Source: Gambelia wislizenii (Eukaryota; Chordata; Lepidosauria; Squamata; Crotaphytidae). Taken from it: a stretch of DNA of 64,000 nucleotides. Positions 55,380 through 64,000 of the stretch are shown here, piece after piece; positions within the stretch are counted from its first letter, which is position 1; each line of letters starts with the position of its first letter. A program made the translations under genes and the position numbers. The stretch lies in assembly GCA_030847615.1 (NCBI GenBank), contig JAUMIR010000001.1, positions 66,911,501 to 66,975,500 of the forward strand. The letters run 5' to 3'. The notes beneath the pieces are model-generated. The model was not told where the DNA came from and did not search any database. It saw only the letters and a program-made list of their open reading frames with translations.

Positions 55380-55485
55380 TAGTTGTGTGCCTTCAAGTCA
55401 TTTCCGACTTACGACAACCCTAAGGCAAACTTATCACAGGTTTTTCTTGGCATGATTTGTTTAGGGGAGGTTTAGCAAGGGAGGG
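55380..55485 (-). mobile_element. tRNA-derived SINE, 3' half
   Basis: GTTGTGTGCCTTCAAGTCAT, CCGACTTACGACAACCCTAA and TTAGGGGAGGTTTAGCAAGG are the reverse complement of the SINE tail and body. Its wording is closer to consensus than the copy at 4997-5101. Confidence 0.8.
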
Positions 55486-56690
55486 TGGGGAGGCAATTCA
55501 GATTTAGCAGTTTGAAGAATTCAGAAAGCAACTCCTCCTGCCTCCCCTAACTAGTCATACACACACACACACACACACACATATCTTCTCCATATGAAGT
55601 TAAGGTTTGCTTACACAACAGGAGATTGCTGTAGCATTGTTTAGGTTGCTTCAGGATTGTTATCCTGAGCCAACAAATCTAGCTGGCACTGCAGGATGTC
55701 CCTCTGGGTCTCACCCGTGACCCCCTGCTTACTGTTTCAATTCATTCTCAGATCACTGTGTGCGTGCATTGAGTAGTTGTCTGTTCTACCTGCATGCCTA
55801 ACATAAACTTCATGCTAGCATTTATATGATTGTTTATCCTGACATAAAAGCAAAGTCAAGAGCACATAATTATGCAGAAGCTGTTGATTTCTCTTTTAGC
55901 CTTTAACTCCTTGGTTAGCTGTATAAACAAATAGGAGACTGAAGTGTGTTCAGGAGTTGTTGTTTTTTTCAAAAATAAGTGTTTGTGCAAAGCAACCCCT
56001 AAGAAGCAGTTTGCTTTATAGCACAGGAGACTGAGGATTTGATAGGTTAGTGGTGACAACCCTACAGAATAGCCTTCCCTAGCCTAATATTCTTCAAATG
56101 TGTTGGATTACAACTCTCACTATCCCCAGCCAGCTTCCACAGAAGGTACCAGAATCATATATGCCTGTTTTCCTAAATCAGACCCCTCCCCCCTGGGCTA
56201 TAAGCTAAAATTCACACTCAGGCCCTGATGAAGAATATATAAGAAATGCTTATGCCTCATTTGGTCTTAGAGTTACATTATTCTTTTCAGCCGTATTCTT
56301 CTTCCTCCTCCTCCTCACCACCACATTTAAACAAATGCAGTTGAGTTTAATGCTAGCAGTTACACTCTATATTATTATCAGGGTTTCTTACATAGCACTG
56401 CAACACGTGGAATAAGTAATGAATAATGGTTGATTGGCTGAAGACTTTACTGTGAACAAGGCTGGTATTTCCACAGTGACCTTCACTTTCAGATAAAAAC
56501 AATGTGTGTTTTTGCATGTCAGAATGAACAAAGGTTTAAATGAGTGTAGTCTCCCACCTACCCTTTACTCCTCTTTCCACGTGGCAGTAAGGAGGAGTTC
56601 AGTAGCTTTTGCTTCTGGTTTTGATTGCTTCTTGTCCTGTTGACTGAACCAGGCAAAACTGTGGTTAAATTGTGATCTATGCAACTAGGG
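55486..56690. other. Intron sequence, (AC)n at 55557-55581
   Basis: Besides the microsatellite and an ACTCTCACTATCCCCAGCC snippet near 56112, nothing was recognised. Confidence 0.5.
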
Positions 56691-56910
56691 AGATTTTCAG
56701 ACTACACTGTTATAGTGTTACTATTCCACTTTAACTGCTCTGGCTTCCTGCTGTGGAATTCTGGGGTTTGTTGTTTAGTGAGGCCTAAGAGCTCTCTGTC
56801 TGAGAGTTGTAAATGTCCCTCCCTAAACTGTAAATCCCGGGATTCAACAGGAGGCAGCCAGAGCAAATAAAGTGGAATAGTAACACTATAACAGTGTTGT
56901 CTGAAAATCT
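56691..56910. mobile_element. 220-bp foldback MITE, near-perfect
   Basis: AGATTTTCAGACTACACTGT at the left and, reverse-complemented, AGATTTTCAGACAACACTGT at the right. The match continues 43 bases with one mismatch, then through CTCTGGCT[TG]CCT[GC]CTG to near the centre. Almost the whole element folds on itself. The older relative is at 50096-50271. Confidence 0.9.
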
Positions 56911-58091
56911 AGTAGGAAACAAGTCTTAATACAGATAAATCACAGTTTAGGGTTCAGACAAAATACCAAACCATGTCTAATCCTACTGATTATCTTGTGA
57001 TGGTAAGAAGAGGAAAGAGGGAATATGGAGAAGGAGGCCACATCAAGCCTATATCTGCCATGCTAAACCTACAGTTTGTCATGATTTCTGAATGCATCAG
57101 CAAGTGTCATGTTTCTTGACACTGTTCTGTAGCAGTCCTAAAGCCCAGCCCTCATAAACCTGAAATGGATTCACTGCCTCACTGACATGGGAGCTGCCTG
57201 TTGTCTCTGCTTGAGTCTCTAAAACTCTTCTGATAAAATTCCTAACCAAAGACTCCTGAGCAGTTACCAGGCATGGGGCTAAAAGACAAGTCCTCTTATG
57301 TATTGGTAATTGTTTAAAGAACAGGAAATGGAGTGTAGAAATATATAAATCGTTAATTCTTGCAAAAAGGTGAGCAACAGGTCTGTATTTGGACTGGTGC
57401 TTTCTACCTTGTTCACAAATGCCTGAAAATTAGGGGTGAGCTGTGAAGTGGCCTGATCTGCTGGTGACACAGAATGATTTAGGATTAGCAGAGTAAGAAT
57501 CACAGAGGGTGCCTGTACGTTTAGTGGTTGTGTAGAAGAAGGAGCTTCAGTAGGCGTTGCTTGTTTACATGGCTGCATGACAAGCCATACCAGATGAAAT
57601 TCCCTCTTCTACACAACTATCAAAGGTGTGAGGGCCTTCTTTAGTTTTCAATCTGGCAATCCTAGGTGATAGTGAGAACAAAAATGGGTTGTGACATGTT
57701 CCAAAAGGGTCTGCACAAACTGGGGGAATGAGCATTAAAATGCTAAATGAGATCATGTTCTCTTTAGGGCGTTGGGATCCCTCCAACAACAGCAACAACA
57801 ACCCAGTTCAAAAATGTCCAGAAAACCCACATCACTGCTTTGTTCCCAAAATCTTTTCTCCTTGTGTCTGTTAGGAGCCTATAATTTGAAGGCAACTGGA
57901 AGCATCTGGATTTGCCCATTACTTAGGAGAGGAAGAAGCCTGAATTCATCATCTGATGCAGAGTGGATGTAATGGTTCTTTTCACAGGGTGACTAATGGA
58001 CTGAATGTTAAGATTCCTAACTTAGGGTGGTTTGGAACATTACTGTATATTTGTTTTGCATGAGTAATCAACTTGGAATACTCCAAATTAC
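56911..58091. other. Intron sequence, nothing recognised
   Basis: No supported feature. Confidence 0.45.
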
Positions 58092-58819
58092 ACATAGAAT
58101 CATAGAATTGTAGAGTTGGAAGAGACCACAAGGGCCATCCAGTTCAACCCCCTGCAATGCAGAAAATCATGATCAAAGCATCCCTGACAGATGGCTATCC
58201 AGCCTCTATTTAAAGACCTCCAAGGAAGGAGACCCTACGAGGGAGTGTGTTCCACTGCTGAACAGCTCTTACTGTCAGAAAGTTTCTCCTAATGTTGAGG
58301 TGGGATCTCTGTTCTTGGAGCTTGCATCCATTATTCTGTGTTCTAGTCTCTGGAGCAGCAGAAAACAAGCTTGTTCCATCCTCAATGTGACACTCCTTCA
58401 AATACTTAAATAGGGCTATCATATCATATCATATCATACCTTAACCGTCTTTTTTCTAGGCTAAACATACCCAGCTCCCTAAGTCTTTCCTCATAAGGCA
58501 TGGTTTCCAGACCTTTCACCATTTTAGTCACCCTCCTTTGGACACGCTCCAATTTGTCAATATCCTTTTTGAATTGTGGTGCCCAGAACTGGGCACAATA
58601 TTCTAGGTGAGGCCTGACCAAGGCAGAATAGAGTGGCACTATTACTTCCCTTGATCTAGACACTATACTTCTATTGATGCAGCACAAAATTGCATTGGCC
58701 TTTTTAGCTGCCGCATCACACTTGACTCACATTCAACTTGTGGTCTACTAGGACTCCTAGATTCCTTTCACACGTAGTCTCGTTCAGCAAGGTTTTCCCC
58801 ATCCTATATCTATGCATTT
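58092..58819 (-). mobile_element. CR1 retrotransposon, 3' portion, decayed
   Basis: Same region as the copy at 50745-51687 but with a deletion at about 58237 (GACCCTAC|GAGGGAGTG), a (ATCAT)n slippage at 58421-58440 and frame breaks. The 3' end has two ATTCTATG units. The 5' truncation point at 58819 abuts an L2 segment. Confidence 0.9.
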
Positions 58820-59078
58820 GTTGCCTGGCACCTGTAAAAGAATGGAGGTGGGAGAACAAATTGATGCTAATCCAGACAAGACAGAAGTGCTTGTATGTAG
58901 AATACAGTACAGTATACGTGGATACTGGGTATTCATCTGATGCCATTACAGTATGGCTTTGGGCCAGGTTATAGAATGGCAACAGCTTTGGTTGCCTTGA
59001 TGGGCAACATACACCAGGAACTGGACAGGGGAAGTATGTCCCTCTTGGTTTGCCTGGACCTCTTGGCAGCTTGCAATA

Positions 59079-59313
59079 CAGTTGGCCCTCTGTAGCCATG
59101 GATTTGGCATCCATGGATTCCACTATCCACAACTTGAAAATATTCCCCCCCTCCCAAAATAAAGTCCAAGAAGCAACCTTGATTTTTGCCATTTAATATA
59201 AGGGACACCATTTTACTATGCCATTGTATATAATGGGACTTGAGCATCCAAAGATTTTTGGTATCCATGGGGGTTCCTGGAACCAAACCCCAGCGGATAT
59301 TAAGGGCTCACTG
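59079..59313 (-). mobile_element. Tigger-like MITE, copy C
   Basis: Starts CAGTTGGCCCTCTGTAGCC, the same first 13 bases as mammalian MER2/Tigger ends. It ends ...AAGGGCTCACTG, with TA on both sides. Inverted relative to copy A and inserted in the L2-clade LINE. Confidence 0.8.
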
Positions 59314-59913
59314 TACCTTGGTATCCTTTGGGTCTGCCTTTCTAGCATGGGGCTTGGAGGCACCATTTTACAGTGGCTGCATTTGTCTCTGGAAGGGTAC
59401 TCTCAGAGGATAGTGTTGGGAGGTTTCTGGTTTGACTTCTTGGACATTGGCCTGTGGTGTCACTCAGGGTTCTGTCTTGTCCCCTATGCTGTTTAAAATA
59501 TTCATGAAACCACTGGGAGAGATTTTCTGGAATTTTGGGGTTAGGCGTCACCAGTATGCTAATGCCTGGTGTCAGTATGCCTTTCCACTTAATTCCAAGG
59601 AAGCTATTTCCATGCTAAAGTGTTGCCTGGCACCTGTAAAAGAATGGAGGAGGGAGAACAAATTGATGCTTAATCCAGACAAGACAGAGGTGCTCCTGGT
59701 CAGTTGAAAGATAGATCTGGGAATAGGGATTCAGTCTGTGCTAGATGGGGCTGCACTCCTCTGAAAACACAGGTTCATAGTTTGGGGTTCTGGTGGATTC
59801 AGCCGAGAGCCTGGAGGCCCAGGTTTTATTCGTGACCAGGAGTGCATTTGCAGTTAAAGCTAGCACGCCAACTGCACTCATTCCTAGAGAAGTCAGATCT
59901 GGCTACAGCAGTA

Positions 59914-60167
59914 CAGTAGGACCCCCGTATGCATGGGGGATTGGTTCCGGGCCCCACTGTGGATAACAAAATCCATGGATAATAGTGAACACAAATGAAA
60001 ATAATGGGATTTCCAGTTTAAAATACCATAGAGTTGTCTTGGAGGACTTAGAAAATGGCTAGAGAGGACACATTTTCTAGGAAGACTCTATGGTAGCTGT
60101 GCTGAAACTGAAACCATAGATAATTGAATCAGTGGATAATGAATCAGTGGATATGGGGGTCCTCCAG
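59914..60167 (+). mobile_element. Tigger-like MITE, second subfamily, copy E
   Basis: Starts CAGTAGGACCCCCGTATGC; right end, reverse-complemented, CTGGAGGACCCCCATATCC; TA on both sides. Shares GGAGGACTTAGAA and CCATGGATAAT with 24901-25115. Within the L2-clade LINE. Confidence 0.8.
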
Positions 60168-60949
60168 TACATACCTTGGTTACATCCTGTTTGGATTGTT
60201 ACAATACACTGCATGTGGAGCTGCCTTTGAAAAGTGCTCAGAAACATAAATTGACCTAAAGAGCTGCAGCCAGATTGTCAACTAGGGCTGGCAAAAGGGA
60301 GCACACAGCTACCATGTTACAGCTCCATTGGCTGACCGTCCATTTGCAGGCACAATTGAAAGTGCTAATTATGACCTATAAAGCCTTCTACAGCATAGGT
60401 CGGCTATTTGAAGGACTGTATCTCCCTTTATTAGCTCATTTGAGCTCTATTATCTTCAGGCGAGGCCCTTCTTTCTGTCCGACCACCTTCTCAGGTTTAT
60501 GTGTTGGGAATAAGGGAGAGGGCCTTCTGAGTGGCTGCTCTCAGATTTTGGAACTCTCTCCCTGGGGAGGCTAGGATGGCTCCCTCCTTGCTCTCCTTCT
60601 GCCAGCAAGTTACAGTATTCTTATGCTGTGAGACTTTTAGAAATTGACTAAGATGGGCTTTCAGTAGTGCGCTTTGCTGTTTTATGGTGTGTATATAGTC
60701 TTAATGAATTTTAGTGGATTTAACTTTATAAATTCTTTGTCTTTTAAATAATGTTTATATATACTCGTAGTTGATATTTTTATATACTTTTTAATCTGTA
60801 TCATTTTTAACGTTGTAAGTTACCTTGAGTCCCATTGTTGGGGGAGAGGAAGGCTATATATGTGAATAAAATAGCAGCAGCAGCAGCAGCAACAACATCT
60901 CTAGTATGGGGAGTCTCTCTCTCTCTGGCTTTTCTTCGCAAACAAAGAT

Positions 60950-61300
60950 TCAGGAAAGACTCATCCTGCGCTTTCTGCAAGCACATTGATGACTAAAAAG
61001 GCCAATCTGAGATAAACAAGTCCGGTTACAAAAAGCACAGCAGAAGGTCTCCTTGGGTGATGTTTCTGGCTTGTGATTCTTTCTGAGTTGTCGTTTCTCT
61101 TCAAGACTTGTTCAGTGTGAGTTCTCAAATAAGGCTGCAGCATTGTGGATAGTGCGTCTCCATACCTCCCGATGTGAGGCCAGGGTGGACCACTGTTGGT
61201 GATCAATTTGGCTGAGCCTGAGATATTGTTTCAGGGAGTCCTTGTATTGCTTTTTTGGAGTGCCCCTCTTGCGCTGACCCGTGACGAGTTCATATACAAG
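60950..61300 (-). mobile_element. Non-LTR retrotransposon C-terminal fragment
   Basis: The minus strand reads GQRKRGTPKKQYKDSLKQYL, then LSQIDHQQWSTLASHREVWR and RTIHNAAALFENSH, the tail of a LINE ORF2 of a type distinct from CR1 and L2. An internal stop follows. Both ends are truncated; clade not assigned. Confidence 0.65.
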
Positions 61301-61811
61301 GCTAAATTAAGGATACATGCAAGAGAGACAAACTCAGCTACCAGAGAGGCAATTTAATGCAAAATTATATGAAAATGGCTTTCTCAAAAGTAAGCTACCA
61401 TTACAGCATCTTCCATGTGAAGAGGTTACATGTGATTAAGGATAGTAGGGCCAAAGCATTGCCCCTGACGCTGACATTGTACCGGAAAACATAGAGCTTA
61501 GAAAGGTTACCTTTTTGGATTGTAAGCACATGTATTTATTTGTGTACCTAGAATACTCCCAGGTGTTGTCTTCAAGCACCTTGTCTGGCTGTTTCTTAAC
61601 TTCAAAATCTTGGGGGAAAAAAGTGTGGAGATCTGGCTCAGTGTGACCTCTCAATATGTAGAGGTTGGTGGTGTAGCCAGGCCAGCAGTTATAACCATCT
61701 CCATCATGTCACCAGGGCTGGTTATGTGGCAACACCACCCTTTTAGCAGGATGTAGCATTAATGTGGAATGGACAAATAGTGTGTGAACAGAGCTTATAC
61801 CCACCCTTAAG
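61301..61811. other. Intron sequence, nothing recognised
   Basis: No supported feature. Confidence 0.45.
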
Positions 61812-61990
61812 CAATCATAGTTCAATGGCAGAGCACATTCAGTCAGTTCCTGGCATTTCCAGTAAAAAAAAGACCTCAGATTACAGCCAGAATGATCACT
61901 TGTATAAAATTCCTGTCTGGCAGCAAAACTACTGGGCTAGTTGGACACTGGTTGGTTGACTTTGTATAAGACAGCTTCCAGTAGAATTCA
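61812..61990 (+). mobile_element. tRNA-Ala-like SINE, diverged
   Basis: CAATCATAGTTCAATGGCAG, CATTTCCAGTAAAAAAAAGA, ACTACTGGGCTAGTTGGACA and TGTATAAGACAGCTTCCAGT follow the order of the copy at 48727-48912. Confidence 0.75.
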
Positions 61991-62645
61991 GGGAAGTCCT
62001 TGTCCTTGGTTTCGTCTCCAAGGGAGAACATGGAGATTATAATATTTCTGTTCTAATTATAGTAGCTCTAATTTGAGTTATTAAGAAATTTGTATGTTGA
62101 AGAGGTATTGTGGTAAGCAGTGCCAAGTGCACAGAGTACCAATTCCTGAGTAGTATTTTTTTAGACTCCTCAAATCACAAGCAGGTCTTGCCACATCATA
62201 TTCAAATCCTTATAGCCATTCTTTCAAGCCAAGCACATTAATGTTAACCTAACTAACTAAATGTGCACTCCCTGAACAAATTAGGCCTGCATATTTCCCA
62301 TGCCAAAGTGGTTTCAGAATAAAGAGGGCTTCTTGCTGTGACTAACTAATGCCCCATTAACTAAGCTCCAGTTGTCTTTGTTCAAGAGCAAAAGGGATTT
62401 CTCTACTCTGCATGCCAGAGCTGTGTGGCTTACAGTATGACATCAAAAAGGGGTGTTCAGCTTTTATCATTCTTGTTTCATTTTCCCCTCACCTAAGCCA
62501 TCCCTCCTCTCCACTTTCCTTCTTGACATGGCTCCAGTGATAAATCTGTTAGGAAAATATCACAGCTATATTGCTTGTTATTAAAAACACAGACATAGGG
62601 ACCTGCCTATCTGTGGAGCGCATGCCTGTATTTGACATTTGTTTA
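61991..62645. other. Intron sequence, nothing recognised
   Basis: No supported feature. Ends with the TA dinucleotide used by the mariner element that follows. Confidence 0.45.
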
Positions 62646-63950
62646 TGAGGTCTGTCTATTAAATAACAAGATTGATACAATAAGCCATCTTTATTTATAT
62701 GTATTACAATTCTAATACTTGTCCCCTTCAATATACTCCCCGTTCACACTCACACACCGATGCAGTCTTGTTTTCCACTGGTCGAAGGCATGGAGCAGAT
62801 CAGTTTCTGTCAGCTGTTTCAACACATCTGCCGTTTTCTTCTTTGCTGCATCAGTTGACTCAAAACGTGTTCCTTTAAGCACCAATTTCACTTTAGGGAA
62901 AAGAAAAAAGTTGCATGGCCAAATCTGGCGAATATGGAGGATGTTCAAATGTAGTAATGCGTTTATTTGCCAAAAACTGCTTCACAGAAAGTGCTGTGTG
63001 AGCAGGCACATTATCTTGATGAAGAATGAAATCATTTCCCCACAGTTCTGGCCTTTTTTTTTTTTTCCTTACTCTTTCTCTCAGCTTTGTCAAAACTTCC
63101 TTATAATAATGCTGGTTCACTGTTCTGCCTTCTGGAAACTATTCTGCCAAAATTATGCAATCATATACACTTGATCTAAAAAACCCACCAATGAGCATGG
63201 CTTTGAATGTGGACTTGCTTTGATGTGTTTTTTTCATTCTTGGTAATGATGGTATCTTCCAGTGCATTGACTGTCGTTTTGTCTCAGGAGCATATTGGAA
63301 GATCCAGCCTTCATCAAAAGTGATGATTTTTTGAAAAAGGTTTGGGTCTGCCTCAAGTTGCTGCAGAATGTTAGCACAAATTTCCTTGCGGCACTCTTTT
63401 GCTCTGGTGTGAGAACCCTAGAGACCATCTTCGTGCAAACTTTTCTCATGTTGAGATCCTCATGCAAAATTTTTCACGCGGTGCCTTTGTCAATGTTCAT
63501 GGCTTCAGCTGTCTTTCGGACACTCAGTTGGTGGTCTCCTTGAACAATCTGACTGATTTTTTCATGAAATGGAAGGTCGTCCAGGGCATTCATCGTCTTC
63601 CACATTCTCACATCCTTCTCTGAATCTTTTGTGCCACTCAAACAACACCCATGAGACATGCAGTCTTTCCCGTAGGCCTCAGTAAGCATTTGAAAAGATT
63701 CCTTTGGTGTTTTCTTCAATTTTACTAAAAATTTCAAATTACACATTGCTCAACTTTTTTCATATAGTTTATTTTTATAAATATGGAAATCAAAAGACAA
63801 GTAGAAGTAAACAAAACAACAAGACATTTCAGTACTAAAATACACCACAAGCATAATTATATCCTATCCTATACAAACTCAGTCTCATTCTCTGAACATA
63901 AAAAGACATTGATATTTCCTCCTAGTTACTTTTTTAGTTCAAGTGATTAT
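62646..63950 (-). mobile_element. Mariner transposon, near full length, inactive
   Basis: The minus strand carries a transposase region of about 345 codons' length (63746 to 62712). It is split into frames NLKFLVKLKKTPKESFQMLT, then LNMRKVCTKMVSRVLTPEQK, NQHYYKEVLTKLRERVRKKK and KTRLHRCVSVNGEYIEGDKY. The order is N-terminal helix-turn-helix domain, then catalytic domain. Of the DD34D catalytic triad, the first D (TFDEGW) and second D (LHQDNVPAHTA) remain. The third is changed to N (PCNFFLFPK), just after a small deletion that shifts frame. The end at 62646 (GAGGTCTGTCTATTAAATAA) has a flanking TA. The opposite end, near 63916-63950, is a weak match and uncertain. Confidence 0.85.
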
Positions 63951-64000
63951 CATACATTTTATATTTAGCTTCTGAAAAAAATGATAATAATAAAGAAAAG

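Larger units (their letters stand above)
58820..60870 (+). mobile_element. L2-clade LINE, broken by two MITEs and a local duplication
   Basis: Recognisable pieces in order: SLLVCLDLLAAC-like coding at about 58960-59078, GSVLSPMLFKIFMKPLGEIF and the RT catalytic region reading QYANA instead of YADD (59432-59590), NKLMLNPDKTEVLLVS to 59707, a C-terminal part at 60275-60574, and a 3' UTR ending GTAAGTTACCTTGAGTCCCA plus (CAG)n/(CAA)n. Several frameshifts; inactive. Tigger-like MITEs sit at 59079-59313 and 59914-60167. Confidence 0.75.
42612..64000 (+). other. MDGA1: MDGA1 intron 1 (5' part, at least 21.4 kb)
   Basis: Starts with donor GTAAGC directly after the coding exon. No downstream frame encodes the next Ig-domain residues expected after QGVYA, so the acceptor is beyond 64000. 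The intron is filled with repeats listed separately. No additional gene on either strand was supported inside it. Confidence 0.75.

Noticed and set aside
1..64000. CRISPR array or prokaryotic-type gene cluster
   Set aside because: No regularly spaced identical short repeats with unique spacers. The only regular array is the ~105-bp minisatellite, and all context is vertebrate.

Overview
The window looks like vertebrate nuclear DNA, most likely from a squamate reptile (lizard or snake). The evidence is the repeat mix: CR1 retrotransposons with the (ATTCTATG)n 3' end, L2-clade LINE 3' ends, tRNA-derived and 5S-rRNA-derived SINEs, and many small hAT-like, Tigger-like and foldback DNA elements. 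Mammalian Alu/L1 is absent, and there is far more non-CR1 material than is usual in birds. The genus cannot be named from this sequence.

Only one protein-coding gene can be supported. At 42545-42611 (+) lies the first coding exon of MDGA1, a GPI-anchored Ig/MAM adhesion protein of neurons. The exon encodes an 18-residue signal peptide plus the first mature residues (QGVY) and ends in a phase-1 split codon at a good GT donor. It sits in a large CpG island (about 40.05-44.26 kb) that also holds G-quadruplex motifs, two tiny upstream ORFs and a (GGC)n run. From 42612 to the end of the window is intron 1; exon 2 was not found, so the intron is at least 21.4 kb.

Upstream (1-40 kb) is a gene-poor intergenic region. 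It is a palimpsest of truncated LINEs (mostly L2-clade, mostly minus strand), SINEs and nonautonomous DNA transposons. One group, bounded by a GGAGATTATCACATG-type inverted repeat, is present at about 3.6, 7.9, 10.5 and 21.1 kb. A second group (about 1 kb, ends like TAGGGGG/CCCCCTA) occurs at 9.1 and 53.0 kb, and a third (GGGCTTRTCTACA-type ends) at 15.7, 29.8 and 37.3 kb. Just before the CpG island lies a roughly 200-bp palindrome whose arms end in expanded GT/CA tracts (39849-40045).

Intron 1 carries a hAT-like insertion, three Tigger-like MITEs, 5S- and tRNA-derived SINEs, a young-looking CR1 copy with an unbroken 278-codon reverse-transcriptase reading frame (50745-51687), and a hAT-like element containing five ~105-bp tandem units. 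It also has a 220-bp near-perfect foldback (56691-56910), a composite L2 region (58.8-60.9 kb) and, at the end, a near-full-length but dead mariner transposon (62646 to about 63950).

No new gene system was found. The items most worth a second look are the palindrome at the promoter edge, the upstream ORF pair, the unnamed TIR families and the minisatellite inside a transposon.
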